A stretch of 64,000 bases of DNA. Source: Pseudomonas sp. LRP2-20. GTDB taxonomy: Bacteria; Pseudomonadota; Gammaproteobacteria; Pseudomonadales; Pseudomonadaceae. The position numbers were made by a program, and so were the translations under genes. The notes beneath the pieces were generated by a model. It had not been told where the DNA came from. It was given only the letters and a program-made list of their open reading frames with translations, and ran no database searches. Shown one piece after another: positions 52,361 to 62,807 of the stretch (position 1 is the stretch's first letter; every line of letters begins with the position of its first letter). Where the stretch lies: positions 1,308,001 to 1,372,000 of the forward strand of contig NZ_AP025944.1 in assembly GCF_024349685.1 (NCBI RefSeq), given 5' to 3'.

Positions 52361-52383
52361 AAGGGGCCGCATGACGGCCCCTT
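52361..52383. terminator. Bidirectional terminator between dinB and the lipoprotein gene
   Basis: AAGGGGCCG-CATGA-CGGCCCCTT two bases after the dinB stop and nine bases after the convergent lipoprotein stop. Confidence 0.78.
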
Positions 52384-52391
52384 CCTTATAG

Positions 52392-53345
52392 CTACTGCAC
52401 GCCAGGGTCAGCGACCAACCGGCCAGTGGCCTTGGTCAGTGCCGACAGGAATTCCTGTTGCAGCTCCGGATCGTTGCGGGTCAGCTCGATCAGGCTCTGC
52501 TCCATCTCGCTGGCTTCCTCTTCGAGGCCCAGCTCGGACAGGCGCTTGACCCGGTGCACCCACTGGCCGACGTCGTCATCTTCGAGGTCATCGAAGATCA
52601 GCTCATGGGCCTCACGCAGCTTGTTGCGCAAGGTGGCGCTGACCAGCAGGCTGGCATCGCCACGCACGCCGTTGTCCTCGTCGACAACCTGCATGTGCAG
52701 GGTACCGACGTGGTTCAGGTGCTGTTCCGAGAACGGGCTGTCCAGCAGGTTCAGGCGCAGCACGCCGTTCCTGTCGGTGGTCAGCTCGTGGGTCATCTTG
52801 CCAGCCTTGACTTCGACCAGTCGCTCGCTCCAGGGCACGCTGGTGAACTCTTCGCGCTTGTCCTTCTGCACTTCGCTGATGCCCGCCAGGTTCTGCTGGG
52901 CGCGGCCATTGGACGGCGTGTTCATGAATGGGTTGAGGCCATCCACGCCATAGCTGAGCCAGTCGTGGGTCATGCTCTGCGGCAGGTTGCCGAGGGCGAA
53001 CACGTTGACCACGTTGGCGCCAATCCCGGCCACCACGGCTACCGCGCCCAGCGGGATCTCGTAGATCTCCCGCCACGGCTGGTAAGGGGTGTAGCGGTCA
53101 TAGCGGCGGGTGACCTCGTATTCGGTGACCTCGAAACGCTTCTGCTCATGGATGCGCACACGCCGTTGCGGAAGCTCCATCACCTTCGGCTCGCCGACAT
53201 CGATCTGCAGGGTGTGTTCGAGCAGCTTGCGCTCGACGCGCTCCTCATGATCGCTGCGCTGGGACATCTGGTTGGCGCAACCGCTGGCGAGCAGGGCGCC
53301 GCACAGTGCGGCGCCCCCCAGGGTAAAGGTACTTCGCTTGGACAT
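52392..53345 (-). CDS. Uncharacterised outer-membrane lipoprotein
   Basis: A 317-residue protein with a lipoprotein signal (lipobox LLASGC, Cys at residue 23) and Ala-Asn after the Cys, so it is likely sorted to the outer membrane. The middle part contains a Gly/Ala-rich hydrophobic stretch (IPLGAVAVVAGIGANVVNVFALG) that could insert in a membrane, flanked by soluble domains. The C-terminal third is acidic and helical (DDLEDDDVGQWVHRVKRLSELGLEEEASEMEQ). No family name can be given with confidence. It lies 20 bases before proS in the divergent-free order (both minus), and may share its transcript. Confidence 0.75.
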   Translation of the reverse strand: MSKRSTFTLGGAALCGALLASGCANQMSQRSDHEERVERKLLEHTLQIDVGEPKVMELPQRRVRIHEQKRFEVTEYEVTRRYDRYTPYQPWREIYEIPLGAVAVVAGIGANVVNVFALGNLPQSMTHDWLSYGVDGLNPFMNTPSNGRAQQNLAGISEVQKDKREEFTSVPWSERLVEVKAGKMTHELTTDRNGVLRLNLLDSPFSEQHLNHVGTLHMQVVDEDNGVRGDASLLVSATLRNKLREAHELIFDDLEDDDVGQWVHRVKRLSELGLEEEASEMEQSLIELTRNDPELQQEFLSALTKATGRLVADPGVQ

Positions 53346-53365
53346 GATTACTCGTGCATTGATTA

Positions 53366-55081
53366 TCAGCGGCGAACGCGGGCCTGCAGGAAGGACAGCA
53401 CTTCATTGAGCGGCAGCTGTTGGGCCTCCTGCTCGGTGCGGTGCTTGTACTCCAGATTGCCGTCGGCCAGGCCGCGGTCGCTGACGACGATGCGGTGTGG
53501 AATGCCGATCAGCTCCATGTCGGCGAACTTGATGCCGGGGCTGGTCTTCTTGTCGCGGTCGTCCAGCAGGACCTCGTAGCCGGCAGCGGTCAGCTCGGCG
53601 TACAGCTTGTCTGTTGCCTCGCGCACCACGTCGGTTTCGTAACGCAGTGGTACCAGGGCAATCTGGAACGGTGCCAGGGCGTCGTTCCAGATGATGCCTT
53701 TGTCGTCGTAGCTCTGCTCGATGGCGGCGGCGACCACGCGGGACACACCAATGCCGTAGCAGCCCATGGACAGGGTGACCGGCTTGCCGTTCTCACCCAG
53801 GACCTGGCACTTGAGTGCCTCGCTGTACTTGGTGCCGAGCTGGAAGATATGGCCGACTTCGATGCCACGCTTGATCACCAGGGTGCCCTGGCCGTCCGGG
53901 CTTGGGTCGCCTTCGACGACATTGCGCAGGTCGGCAACCTGTGGAACCGGCAGGTCACGCTCCCAGTTCACGCCGAAGTAGTGCTTGTCGTCGATGTTGG
54001 CACCGATGCCGAAGTCGCTCATCAGGGCAACCGAGCGATCGATCACGATTTCCAGTGGCAGGTTCAGCGGGCCGAGCGAACCGGCACCGGCACCAATGGC
54101 TTCGCGCAGCTCGGCGTCGGTGGCCATGACCAGCGGATCGGCGACCTGTTCCAGCTTGGCGGCCTTGATTTCGTTGAGTTCGTGGTCGCCACGGACGATC
54201 AGGGCGACCAGCTTGCCCTCTTCGGCGCCGCGCACGATCAGGGTCTTGACGGTCTTCTCGATCGCCAGGCCGTGGTTTTCCACCAGTTGGGCGATGGTCT
54301 TGGCATCCGGCGTGTCGACCAGGCGCAGTTGCTCGGTAGGCGCAGGGCGTACCGTTTCACGCGGGATGGCTTCGGCCTTCTCGATGTTGGCGGCGTAGTC
54401 GGAGCTGTCGCTGAAGATAACGTCGTCCTCGCCCGACTCGGCCAGGACGTGGAATTCGTGGGAGTAGCTGCCACCGATGGAACCGGTATCAGCCTGCACT
54501 GGGCGGAAGTCCAGGCCCAGGCGAGTGAAAATGTTGGTGTACGCCTGGTGCATGCGGTCGTAGGTTTCCTGCAGGGAAGCCTGGTCGGCATGGAAGGAGT
54601 AGGCGTCCTTCATGATGAATTCGCGGCCGCGCATCAGGCCGAAGCGTGGGCGAATCTCGTCACGGAATTTGGTCTGGATCTGGTACATGTTGAGCGGCAG
54701 CTGTTTATAGCTGGACAGCTCGTTGCGGGCCAGGTCGGTGATGACTTCTTCGTGGGTCGGGCCGACGCAGAAGTCACGCTGGTGGCGGTCTTTCAGGCGC
54801 AGCAGCTCAGGACCGTACTGTTCCCAGCGGCCGGACTCCTGCCACAGCTCGGCAGGCTGGATGCTTGGCATCAGCACTTCCAGGGCGCCGGCGGCGTTCA
54901 TTTCCTCGCGCACAACGTTCTCGACCTTGCGCATCACCCGCAGGCCCATCGGCAGCCAGGTGTACAGGCCGGAAGCCAGTTTGCGGATCATGCCGGCACG
55001 CAGCATGAGCTGATGGCTGATGACCACTGCGTCGGCAGGGGTTTCTTTCTGGGTGGCGAGCAAATATTGACTGGTGCGCAT
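53366..55081 (-). CDS. proS: Prolyl-tRNA synthetase
   Basis: The 571-residue bacterial-type class II synthetase charging tRNA-Pro. Motif 1 is [32 protein letters not shown] (in parts), motif 2 includes [27 protein letters not shown], and the inserted YbaK-type editing domain lies at about residues 225-390, with motif 3 as [17 protein letters not shown]. The anticodon-binding domain ends the protein. The start follows the proper distance from a terminator upstream belonging to the porin gene. Confidence 0.97.
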   Translation of the reverse strand: MRTSQYLLATQKETPADAVVISHQLMLRAGMIRKLASGLYTWLPMGLRVMRKVENVVREEMNAAGALEVLMPSIQPAELWQESGRWEQYGPELLRLKDRHQRDFCVGPTHEEVITDLARNELSSYKQLPLNMYQIQTKFRDEIRPRFGLMRGREFIMKDAYSFHADQASLQETYDRMHQAYTNIFTRLGLDFRPVQADTGSIGGSYSHEFHVLAESGEDDVIFSDSSDYAANIEKAEAIPRETVRPAPTEQLRLVDTPDAKTIAQLVENHGLAIEKTVKTLIVRGAEEGKLVALIVRGDHELNEIKAAKLEQVADPLVMATDAELREAIGAGAGSLGPLNLPLEIVIDRSVALMSDFGIGANIDDKHYFGVNWERDLPVPQVADLRNVVEGDPSPDGQGTLVIKRGIEVGHIFQLGTKYSEALKCQVLGENGKPVTLSMGCYGIGVSRVVAAAIEQSYDDKGIIWNDALAPFQIALVPLRYETDVVREATDKLYAELTAAGYEVLLDDRDKKTSPGIKFADMELIGIPHRIVVSDRGLADGNLEYKHRTEQEAQQLPLNEVLSFLQARVRR

Positions 55082-55185
55082 GGTTAGCCGTGTCGATTGC
55101 CTAAGACGTTGAAATAGCCCCGCATTGTACGGGGGCGAAACGAAGGCGTACAGAATGCCCCAGGGCGTGGCCGTTGTCAGCCAAG

Positions 55186-55215
55186 AAAAAGCCCGGCAAG
55201 TGTGCCGGGCTTTTT
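55186..55215 (-). terminator. Terminator of the OprD-family porin gene
   Basis: AAAAAGCCCGGCA and its complement TGCCGGGCTTTTT form a perfect stem around AGTG, about 27 bases past the porin stop. Confidence 0.88.
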
Positions 55216-55241
55216 CAGGTGCGGGGCACTATAAGCCAGGC

Positions 55242-56516
55242 TTACAGGATGCTCAGCGGGTACTCGACGATCAGGCGCAGTTCGTCGATCGAGCTCGAAC
55301 CGTAGTAGACGCCATCGCTGGAGCGGTAGGTAGCCTGGCGAACGCGGAAGCTCAGGTCCTTGGCCGGGCCTTGCTGCAGCACGTACTTGATGTCCACGTC
55401 GCGTTCCCATTCCTTGCCATTGCTGGTGGAAGCGGTGTTGGCATCGCTACCACGCACGTAACGGGTCATGAAGGTCAGGCCAGGTACACCGAACTCGGCG
55501 AAGTTCAGGTCGTAGCGAGCCTGCCAGGATTTCTCGTCTTCGGCGTTGAAGTCGGAGCGGGCCACGGAGTTGGCCAGGAAGATGGTACCGCCACCGTCCA
55601 CGCCATAGCCGTAGTCGCCGTCACCGTGGACTTTCTGGTAGGCCAGGGTGAAGGTGTGTGCGCCGATGTTGTAGGCGCCCGACAGGCTGTAGGCCTGGTT
55701 GTCGAGCTTGGTCACGCCATCTTTCTCGGCGCGCTGCAGGCCTTGGCCATCGCTCTTGGTATCATAGATGTTGAAGTCGAACACCAGACCTTGTTTGTCC
55801 GAGAGCGGCAGCGCCCAGTTCAGGTTGGCGTAGTACTTGCGCCAGTAGTCTTCGACTTTGGAGTAGTACAGGCTGGTGGACAGGTTGTTGGTGAAGGCGT
55901 AGGTGCCGCCGATGACGTCGGCCTGCTTCAGGTGCAGGCTGTCATGGAAGGTCTGGGACTGGGCATTCAGCGCGGTGAAGTGACCGGCGTTGAGGGTCAG
56001 ACCCTTGATTTCGTTGCTGGTGATCAGCGCGCCTTGAGCTACTTCTGGCAGCAGGCGGCTGTCATCGGTCGCAAGCACTGGCAGGGCAGTGAATTGGTCA
56101 CCGACTTTCAGCACGGTGTCGGAGATGCGCAGTTTGACTGCGCCGCCGCCTTCGGAGAACTCGTCCTGTGCACGGCCGTCGGCGTCAGTCGGGAACTGGC
56201 CGGTGCTGTGGCGGCCTTTGCCGCTGTCCAGTTTCACGCCGAGCATGCCGATGGCATCGACGCCCACGCCGATCACGCCTTGGGTGAAGCCCGACTCGTA
56301 AGTGCCGAGGAAGCCGAGGCCGGTTTCTTCAACGCGGCTCTGGGTGCCTGGCTCGTTGTTACGGAAGTCGCGGCTGAAGTACAGCATGCGAGTCTTGACG
56401 TTCAGCTTGCTGTCTTCGAGGAAACCCTTGGCTTCGTCCTGGGACGAGGCCACTGCCATCTGCGAGGTCCCTGCCGCAACGGCCAGGGCGATCATGCTCC
56501 ACTTCATCACGCGCAT
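55242..56516 (-). CDS. OprD-family outer-membrane porin
   Basis: A 424-residue protein with a signal peptide (MIALAVAAGTSQMAVA, cleaved near residue 23) and the 18-strand OprD-type barrel. FLEDSKLNVKTRMLYFSRDFR is the typical N-terminal strand, and the C-terminus RLIVEYPLSIL lies close to the end of most OprD proteins. Loop 3, the eyelet region, contains VKVGDQFTALPVLATDDSRLLPE-like motifs used for substrate selectivity. The family takes up amino acids, sugars acids and aromatic acids; the substrate here is not certain. It is an OprD/OprQ-type member. Located next to proS as in KT2440, if I recall correctly. Confidence 0.9.
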   Translation of the reverse strand: MRVMKWSMIALAVAAGTSQMAVASSQDEAKGFLEDSKLNVKTRMLYFSRDFRNNEPGTQSRVEETGLGFLGTYESGFTQGVIGVGVDAIGMLGVKLDSGKGRHSTGQFPTDADGRAQDEFSEGGGAVKLRISDTVLKVGDQFTALPVLATDDSRLLPEVAQGALITSNEIKGLTLNAGHFTALNAQSQTFHDSLHLKQADVIGGTYAFTNNLSTSLYYSKVEDYWRKYYANLNWALPLSDKQGLVFDFNIYDTKSDGQGLQRAEKDGVTKLDNQAYSLSGAYNIGAHTFTLAYQKVHGDGDYGYGVDGGGTIFLANSVARSDFNAEDEKSWQARYDLNFAEFGVPGLTFMTRYVRGSDANTASTSNGKEWERDVDIKYVLQQGPAKDLSFRVRQATYRSSDGVYYGSSSIDELRLIVEYPLSIL

Positions 56517-57255
56517 CGTGATTTGCTCCTTTGGTTTTTAGGAAGAGTACCGCTGCGCCCAAGTCTTTTAGTTATATGGGGCAGCTCTTTCTTGTTATGT
56601 CGGCGGAAATGTATAGCACGCTGACTGTTCTTGGCGATATGGCAAAAATCATCCTTACGGGAACTTTATTGCCATGTCGCTTTCAGGTATTTCCATGTCG
56701 CAAATCACGTTCCGGTTAACCGGTTCGTACAACACCAGCGCTGTTCCATTGCCGTAACGGTTCTGTAACTACAGATTCCGCCTGCGGAAACTCCCTGGTG
56801 TATCCAATGTCGCTGTTGTTATTTGTCGCGTCACCCGGTCAATGCAGGTGTCGTGCCGACTTGGCGTGAAGGGAATGCAACAAGCGTGCTCAAAATTAAC
56901 AACGGTTTATGAAATTTTCACAAAGCCTGCTGCCAGGGGTCGGAAAGTGCCGAAAATACGGGGCGGGACTTGTCTGATGGTGTGCCAGCTTCAATGCGCA
57001 GCTTAAAAGAAAAAGCTGCCATAAAAGTCAATGTGTTACCGACAACTGTTGATCCTGAGTCGTTGATGTGGGTAGAAGCGTAGTGCTGCTTACTTTTGTG
57101 GCCTCATTTTGGTGCGAAAAGTAGCGCTGTGTTACCGCCGTTGTGCAAGTCAAAGGGAATCATGAGCTTAAAGCGTGCAGTCGCATGGCTGGCGCATGCT
57201 CGCGCGGGCGAAGCAGAGTATCCTTGGTGCATATGGTTATTGTTGGAGATTGATC
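56517..57255. other. Long intergenic region between the porin and HIT genes
   Basis: About 740 bases, noticeably richer in A and T than its neighbours, with no convincing gene. It includes a small hairpin GCAGCTT-AAAAGAAA-AAGCTGC near 56998-57019. It probably holds a long porin 5' leader and the HIT-gene promoter. An ATG-initiated frame crosses the HIT start but is not preceded by a good ribosome site. Confidence 0.4.
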
Positions 57256-57675
57256 GTGTTTGATATGGATTCGCGTTTGCAACAGGATTCCCTGGTGCTG
57301 GGTGACTTTCCGCTGTGCCGTCTGCTGCTCAGCAAGGACGCCAATTACCCGTGGTTCATCCTGGTGCCCAAGCGCGCAGGCGTTAGCGAGTTGTTCGACC
57401 TGAGCCAGGAAGACCAGGCGCAGCTGTGGAAAGAAACCACCTATCTGGCCGAAGCGCTCAAGCGCGAGTTCGCGGCTGACAAGATGAACGTTGCCACGCT
57501 GGGTAACGTGGTCAGTCAGATGCACATGCATGTGATCGTTCGCCACCAGGATGATCCGGCCTGGCCAGCGCCCGTCTGGGGCAAGGTGCCGGCTGTCGGC
57601 TACGCAGCGGGGCAGGTGGATGCCATTCGTCAGCGTCTGCGTACACTGCTGACTCAAGATTACCAGGAGGCCTGA
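57256..57675 (+). CDS. HIT-domain (histidine-triad) hydrolase
   Basis: A 139-residue HIT-superfamily protein. The core motif is QMHMHVIVR, with Gln in place of the first His and the two following His residues present, as in a subgroup of bacterial HIT proteins. The nucleophilic middle His is retained. Substrate unknown. GTG at 57256 (after GGAG eight bases before) is preferred over ATG 57265. slyX starts one base after its stop region, so the two are probably co-transcribed. Confidence 0.82.
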   Translation: MFDMDSRLQQDSLVLGDFPLCRLLLSKDANYPWFILVPKRAGVSELFDLSQEDQAQLWKETTYLAEALKREFAADKMNVATLGNVVSQMHMHVIVRHQDDPAWPAPVWGKVPAVGYAAGQVDAIRQRLRTLLTQDYQEA

Positions 57676-57676
57676 C

Positions 57677-57883
57677 ATGTCGCCGGAGTCGCGCATCATC
57701 GAGCTGGAAACCCGTCAGGCGTTCCAGGACGATACGATCCAGTCGCTGAATGATGTGGTGGTCGAGCAGGGGCGGGTCATCGAGCGCCTGCAGCTGCAGA
57801 TGGCCGAGCTGATCAAGCGTTATGAAGAAATGGTCGGGCAGTACGGCAGTGAAGGGGAAGAGGCGCCGCCACCTCATTACTGA
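57677..57883 (+). CDS. slyX: SlyX family protein
   Basis: A 68-residue coiled-coil protein beginning [34 protein letters not shown] (in parts), with heptad-like leucines along its length, as for SlyX. It ends with the family's short P-P-H-Y tail. Function is unknown; it was first noticed for its link to lysis by phage phiX174. It follows the HIT gene directly. Confidence 0.88.
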   Translation: MSPESRIIELETRQAFQDDTIQSLNDVVVEQGRVIERLQLQMAELIKRYEEMVGQYGSEGEEAPPPHY

Positions 57884-57922
57884 CAAGTGGCCGCCCTGGG
57901 GTTGCCCCAGGGCGGCGCAGGG

Positions 57923-58516
57923 TCAACGGCGGTTCACCGCGACCACGTCTTCGGCCTGCAGGCCTTTGTCGCGGTGCATCACCGAGAACTCCACGCGCTG
58001 GCCTTCGACCAGGATGCGGTGGCCCTCGCCGCGGATAGCGCGGAAGTGGACGAAGATGTCGTCGCCCGAATCGCGGGAAATGAAACCGAAGCCCTTGGAG
58101 GTGTTGAACCACTTCACGGTGCCGGTATCACGCTTGCCGGCTTCCAGTGGCGCACCTTGGCTGGCGCGCGCTTTCTTGCCGCTGCGGGCGAAGCCGGCCA
58201 CCAGGTGCAGGGCGACGGCCAGCGCGGCGCAGACCAGTGCCGCCAGGTTGCCCATTTCAGGGCGTGCCAGCAGGGTCAGGGTCTGCAGGACCGCCGCCAC
58301 CACCAGCAGGGCGCAGGCCAGGTATTGCAGCTGTTGCCGCGTGCCGCGGTAATACAGTGGCACGACTGGGGCCAGCAGCAGGTTGAGCAGGCCGAGCAGG
58401 GCCAGATAGACCGCGTCGGGTTGCTGCAGGAAGGGTATAGCATCGGGTTTGAGGCTGGGCAGGAGCGATAGCAGCAAAGCCGCAACGCCCGTCACCAGAT
58501 GGACGATCTTGAACAT
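57923..58516 (-). CDS. Membrane-anchored cold-shock-domain protein
   Basis: A 197-residue protein with four hydrophobic segments (about residues 3-25, 36-58, 65-83, 87-108) and then a C-terminal cold-shock domain with the RNP1 and RNP2 motifs KGFGFI and DIFVHF. The domain is of CspA/CspD type ([16 protein letters not shown]). A cold-shock domain joined to membrane helices is less common than the free form. ATG at 58516 is used; a GTG at 58528 also lies in frame. No strong ribosome site is seen for either. Confidence 0.85.
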   Translation of the reverse strand: MFKIVHLVTGVAALLLSLLPSLKPDAIPFLQQPDAVYLALLGLLNLLLAPVVPLYYRGTRQQLQYLACALLVVAAVLQTLTLLARPEMGNLAALVCAALAVALHLVAGFARSGKKARASQGAPLEAGKRDTGTVKWFNTSKGFGFISRDSGDDIFVHFRAIRGEGHRILVEGQRVEFSVMHRDKGLQAEDVVAVNRR

Positions 58517-58794
58517 GGGTTGGCTCACAGTTGATAAGGCCGATCACAGGAAGAGCTGGCGGCACGGTGCGCATGAGGTGTAAAGCGCGAACACGTGGAG
58601 GCCAGCCTATGCACCCGGCAATGACAGTCCGCACGGGTGGCACCGTGCCTATTTAACAGCAAAGGCGGGGGCTTCTCAAACCGCAGGCGGCACGCGTCGA
58701 TGGCTTGCCCTGTGTCAGGGGCGCGTTGCGCCATGTACTGATACAGTGTGTCGGGCCCGCTTGATCATCAAGCCATATGGAAAAGGGGAACTTC

Positions 58795-59268
58795 ATGGCA
58801 ATCGATATCGGTATCAATGAAGAAGATCGCAAGTCCATCGTCGAAGGGCTTTCCCGCCTGTTGTCGGATACCTACGTGCTGTATCTGAAAACCCATAACT
58901 TCCACTGGAACGTCACCGGTCCGTCGTTCCGTACCCTGCACCTGATGTTCGAGGAGCAGTACAACGAACTGGCCCTGGCGGTGGATTCGATCGCCGAGCG
59001 GATACGCGCGCTGGGCTTTCCGGCACCGGGCTCGTATGCCTTCTATGCGCGACATTCCTCGATCAAGGAGGAAGAGGGGGTTCCACACGCAGACGAGATG
59101 ATCCGCCAGTTGGTGCAGGGGCAGGAAGCCGTGGTGCGCACAGCCCGCAGCATCTTCCCAGTGGTGGAAAAGGTCAGCGATGAACCGACCGCTGATCTGC
59201 TGACCCAGCGCATGCAGGTGCATGAAAAGACAGCCTGGATGCTGCGAGTACTGCTCGACGGTAATTGA
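58795..59268 (+). CDS. dps: Dps-family ferritin-like DNA-protection protein
   Basis: A 157-residue ferritin-like protein that sequesters iron and reduces hydroxyl-radical damage to DNA. The ferroxidase motif is [30 protein letters not shown] (in parts), with the His, His, Asp/Glu ligands at the dimer interface. A basic N-terminal DNA-binding tail as in E. coli Dps is short here. ATG at 58795 after AAAAGGGGAAC. Next gene after a terminator. Confidence 0.92.
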   Translation: MAIDIGINEEDRKSIVEGLSRLLSDTYVLYLKTHNFHWNVTGPSFRTLHLMFEEQYNELALAVDSIAERIRALGFPAPGSYAFYARHSSIKEEEGVPHADEMIRQLVQGQEAVVRTARSIFPVVEKVSDEPTADLLTQRMQVHEKTAWMLRVLLDGN

Positions 59269-59294
59269 TCTGCTAATCCGGTAAGGCTTGTCTG

Positions 59295-59331
59295 AAGGGC
59301 CTGGCTGAATCCATTCCAGCCGGGCCCTTTC
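59295..59331 (+). terminator. dps terminator
   Basis: AAGGGCCTGGCTGAA pairs imperfectly with TTCCAGCCGGGCCCTT and is followed by TTTC. Confidence 0.65.
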
Positions 59332-59419
59332 GTCTGTGCAGGAAGGTTTTGCCGCTGCTTTGGGCGCCTTGCTCAGCGCTTCATTGAGCCCCAGTTGATT
59401 GAACTGAGGAAGTGGCGCG

Positions 59420-59746
59420 ATGCAAGCAATCAAGCGTGCGGTGAGGGTGGGGCACTGGCCCGGCAAGCGGTGCATCGACCCGTTCAAGGCCGATTTCGAC
59501 ATGCTGCAGACTGAGCCTGTATCGCGCTCGGTGCGGTTGAATGGTTTTTCCACTTGCCTGCGCCTGGAGGCCGTGTATTGGGGTATCCTCGAGCAGATTG
59601 CCGCAGCGAACCAGTGCTCGGTCAGTGCCGTGCTGTCTTATGTCGATCGCGAGGTGCACCTGCGTCAGGGCGGGGTGCGCAACTTCAGCGGGCTGATCCG
59701 GGTGATCTGTGTCGCCTGGTTGCGCGATCCGCCGAGTGCACGCTGA
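59420..59746 (+). CDS. Ribbon-helix-helix domain protein
   Basis: A 108-residue protein with RSVRLNGFSTCLRLEAVYWGILEQIAAANQCSVSAVLSYVDREV (in parts) near its middle, matching the RHH_4 type ribbon-helix-helix domain, with a charged N-terminal extension. It sits between dps and an FmdB-type gene, as in other P. putida genomes I remember. Possibly an autonomous regulator; target unknown. Confidence 0.72.
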   Translation: MQAIKRAVRVGHWPGKRCIDPFKADFDMLQTEPVSRSVRLNGFSTCLRLEAVYWGILEQIAAANQCSVSAVLSYVDREVHLRQGGVRNFSGLIRVICVAWLRDPPSAR

Positions 59747-59838
59747 TCGCCCGGCGGGCTGCGCAGTGTCGGTTAACCATATATAATCCCGCTTTTTGCT
59801 GCCCCGGCAGCCAGCGTTGTGGTTGACGAGAGACGTTC

Positions 59839-60060
59839 ATGCCCCTTTATGACTATCAATGTGCTTCCTGCGATCACCGGATGGAGGTGCTGCAGAAGAT
59901 CAGCGCCGCGCCGCTGACCGACTGCCCGGCCTGTCAGGCGCCGGCATTGAAGAAACTGCTGTCGGTCCCCGGTTTCCGCCTGAGTGGCAACGGCTGGTAC
60001 GAAACCGACTTCAAGACCGGGGCGAAAAAGAACCTGGCCGGCGGCGACAAGGCCGACTGA
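59839..60060 (+). CDS. FmdB-family zinc-ribbon protein
   Basis: A 73-residue protein beginning MPLYDYQCASCDHRMEVLQK and with a second CPAC pair, giving a four-cysteine zinc ribbon, then a GNGWYETDFKTGAKKN tail that is typical of the FmdB/regulatory zinc-ribbon family. It directly precedes aspS with 94 bases between them, a conserved pseudomonad pairing. Role unknown. Confidence 0.88.
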   Translation: MPLYDYQCASCDHRMEVLQKISAAPLTDCPACQAPALKKLLSVPGFRLSGNGWYETDFKTGAKKNLAGGDKAD

Positions 60061-60154
60061 GTTGAATTGCAGTAGCCGGGTCTTGCAGTATTAGCCCTCT
60101 GGGCGGCCAAGGCCTCCAACGAATACACGAATCACGAGAAGCGAAACCACCATC

Positions 60155-61930
60155 ATGATGCGCAGCCATTATTGCGGCCAACTGAACGAGAGCCTGGACG
60201 GCCAGGAAGTCACCCTTTGCGGCTGGGTCCATCGTCGCCGCGACCACGGCGGGGTGATCTTCCTCGACATCCGTGACCGCGAAGGCATGGCCCAGGTCGT
60301 GTTCGACCCGGATCGCGCCGAAACCTTCGCCGCCGCCGACCGCGTGCGCAGCGAGTACGTCGTGCAGATCACCGGCAAGGTGCGCAAGCGCCCGGAAGGC
60401 GCGGTGAACGCCAACATGGCGTCCGGCGCCATCGAGATCCTCGGCTACCAGCTGAACGTGCTCAACGAAGCGGAAACCCCGCCGTTCCCGCTGAACGAAT
60501 ACTCCGACGTCGGCGAGGAAACCCGCCTGCGCTACCGCTTCATCGACCTGCGTCGTCCGGAAATGGCCGACAAGCTGCGCCTGCGTTCGCGCATCACCAG
60601 CAGCATCCGTCGCTTCCTCGATGAAAACGGCTTCCTCGACGTCGAAACCCCGATCCTTACCCGTGCTACGCCGGAAGGCGCACGTGACTATCTGGTGCCG
60701 AGCCGTACCCACGCAGGCAGCTTCTTCGCCTTGCCGCAGTCGCCTCAGCTGTTCAAGCAGCTGCTGATGGTTGCCGGTTTCGACCGCTACTACCAGATCG
60801 CCAAGTGCTTCCGCGACGAAGACCTGCGTGCAGACCGCCAGCCGGAATTCACCCAGATCGACATCGAGACCAGCTTCCTCGACGAAGCCGAGATCATGGG
60901 CCTCACCGAGAGCATGATCCGCAAGCTGTTCAAGGAAGTGCTGGATCTGGAATTCGGCGAATTCCCGCACATGACCTTCGAAGAGGCCATGCGCCGCTAC
61001 GGTTCCGACAAGCCTGACCTGCGTATCCCGCTGGAACTGGTCGACGTTGCCGACCAGCTCAAAGATGTCGACTTCAAGGTCTTCGCCGGCCCGGCCAACG
61101 ATCCTAAGTGCCGCGTCACCGCCCTGCGCCTGCCAGGCGGCGCCAGCATGCCGCGCAGCAAGATCGACGAGTACACCAAGTTCGTCGGCATCTACGGTGC
61201 CAAGGGCCTGGCCTACATCAAGGTCAACGAGCGCGCCAAGGGCGTCGAAGGCCTGCAGTCGCCGATCGTCAAGAACATCCCTGAGGCCAACCTCAACACC
61301 ATCCTCGACCGCGTAGGCGCTGTCGACGGTGACATCGTGTTCTTCGGTGCCGACAAGTTCAAGGTCGTCAGCGAAGCCCTGGGCGCGCTGCGTATCCGCC
61401 TGGGCCACGACTTCGAGCTGCTGACCTGCGAGTGGGCGCCGATGTGGGTCGTCGACTTCCCGATGTTCGAAGAAAACGAAGACGGCAGCTTCACCGCGCT
61501 GCACCACCCGTTCACGGCGCCGAAGTGCACTCCGCAAGAGCTTGAGGCCAACCCGGCCACCGCCCTGTCCCGTGCTTACGACATGGTCCTGAACGGTACC
61601 GAGCTGGGTGGCGGTTCGATCCGTATCCATCGCAAGGAGATGCAGCAAGCGGTATTCCGCCTGCTGGGCATCGAAGCGGCGGAACAGGAAGAGAAGTTCG
61701 GCTTCCTGCTCGACGCCCTGAAGTTCGGTGCACCGCCTCACGGTGGCCTGGCCTTCGGCCTGGACCGTCTGGTCATGCTGATGACCGGCGCCCAGTCGAT
61801 CCGTGAAGTGATCGCCTTCCCGAAAACCCAGAGCGCCGCGTGCGTGATGACCCAGGCTCCTGGCATGGTCGACGCCAAGGCCCTGCGCGAGCTGCACATT
61901 CGTCTGCGCGAGCAGACCAAGGTCGAGTAA
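60155..61930 (+). CDS. aspS: Aspartyl-tRNA synthetase (probably non-discriminating)
   Basis: A 591-residue bacterial-type class II synthetase. The N-terminal OB-fold anticodon domain starts at [41 protein letters not shown] (in parts); motif 2 includes [18 protein letters not shown], the bacterial GAD insertion is at about residues 300-420, and motif 3 is [13 protein letters not shown]. In Pseudomonas the enzyme is reported to charge tRNA-Asn too, using GatCAB for conversion; that is family knowledge, not visible here. yebC follows. Confidence 0.96.
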   Translation: MMRSHYCGQLNESLDGQEVTLCGWVHRRRDHGGVIFLDIRDREGMAQVVFDPDRAETFAAADRVRSEYVVQITGKVRKRPEGAVNANMASGAIEILGYQLNVLNEAETPPFPLNEYSDVGEETRLRYRFIDLRRPEMADKLRLRSRITSSIRRFLDENGFLDVETPILTRATPEGARDYLVPSRTHAGSFFALPQSPQLFKQLLMVAGFDRYYQIAKCFRDEDLRADRQPEFTQIDIETSFLDEAEIMGLTESMIRKLFKEVLDLEFGEFPHMTFEEAMRRYGSDKPDLRIPLELVDVADQLKDVDFKVFAGPANDPKCRVTALRLPGGASMPRSKIDEYTKFVGIYGAKGLAYIKVNERAKGVEGLQSPIVKNIPEANLNTILDRVGAVDGDIVFFGADKFKVVSEALGALRIRLGHDFELLTCEWAPMWVVDFPMFEENEDGSFTALHHPFTAPKCTPQELEANPATALSRAYDMVLNGTELGGGSIRIHRKEMQQAVFRLLGIEAAEQEEKFGFLLDALKFGAPPHGGLAFGLDRLVMLMTGAQSIREVIAFPKTQSAACVMTQAPGMVDAKALRELHIRLREQTKVE

Positions 61931-61987
61931 TCGACCCCGGGCGCATCCCGGCGGGTGCGCCCCGGCGCTTCGGCGCAGTCTTCCCAC

Positions 61988-62009
61988 GTTCCGCCCTTCG
62001 GGGCGGAAC
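61988..62009 (+). terminator. aspS terminator-like hairpin
   Basis: GTTCCGCCC-TTCG-GGGCGGAAC is a nine-pair stem with a UUCG tetraloop followed by T-rich CTGTTTCTGTTT. It lies 30 bases before the yebC start, so yebC may be partly read through. Confidence 0.72.
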
Positions 62010-62039
62010 CTGTTTCTGTTTCAAGGATTCGGAGTCGTT

Positions 62040-62786
62040 ATGGCTGGTCATTCCAAGTGGGCGAACATCAAGCACCGCAAAGAGCGCCAGGATGCCAAGA
62101 GAGGCAAGATCTTCACCAAGTGGATCCGTGAGCTGACCGTCGCAGCCAAGCAAGGGGGCGCCGACCCAGGCTCCAACCCGCGCCTGCGCCTCGCGTTGGA
62201 CAAGGCCCTGGGCGCCAACATGAGCCGCGACATCATCGATCGCGCCGTGGCCCGTGGTGCTGGCACCAACGAAAGCGACAACGTCGAAGAGCTCAGCTAC
62301 GAAGGCTATGGTCCGGGTGGCGTGGCGATCATGGTCGAGGCCATGACCGACAACCGCAACCGGACCGCTGCCGCCGTGCGCCATGCCTTCACCAAGTGTG
62401 GCGGTAACCTCGGCACTGACGGCTCGGTAGCCTACCTGTTCGAGCGCAAGGGGCAGATCAGCTTCGCCCCGGGCATCGAGGAAGACGCCCTGATGGAAGC
62501 CGCGATGGAGGCCGATGCCGACGACGTGGTGGCCAACGACGATGGTTCGTTCGACGTTTTCACCTCGTTCAACAGCTTCTATGCCGTGCGTAACGCACTG
62601 GAAGAAGCTGGCTTCAAGGCCGCTGACGCGGAAATCGTCATGCAGCCGACCACCAGCGCCGAACTGGATCAGGAGGGCGCCGAGAAGGTGCTCAAGCTGA
62701 TCGACATGCTCGAAGACCTGGATGATGTGCAGAACGTCTACTCCAATGCACAGATCTCCGACGAGATCATGGAAAAACTCGGCTAA
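62040..62786 (+). CDS. yebC: YebC/PmpR-family transcriptional regulatory protein
   Basis: A 248-residue member of the YebC family, beginning [18 protein letters not shown], its signature. The family includes DNA-binding regulators such as PmpR in P. aeruginosa and, more recently, ribosome-associated factors that help at polyproline stretches; which role applies here is not known. The [21 protein letters not shown] and NEES/NRTAA motifs are intact. It lies in the aspS-yebC-ruvC-ruvA order. Confidence 0.93.
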   Translation: MAGHSKWANIKHRKERQDAKRGKIFTKWIRELTVAAKQGGADPGSNPRLRLALDKALGANMSRDIIDRAVARGAGTNESDNVEELSYEGYGPGGVAIMVEAMTDNRNRTAAAVRHAFTKCGGNLGTDGSVAYLFERKGQISFAPGIEEDALMEAAMEADADDVVANDDGSFDVFTSFNSFYAVRNALEEAGFKAADAEIVMQPTTSAELDQEGAEKVLKLIDMLEDLDDVQNVYSNAQISDEIMEKLG

Positions 62787-62807
62787 GATTTTGCGCTTGG
62801 CTTACAG

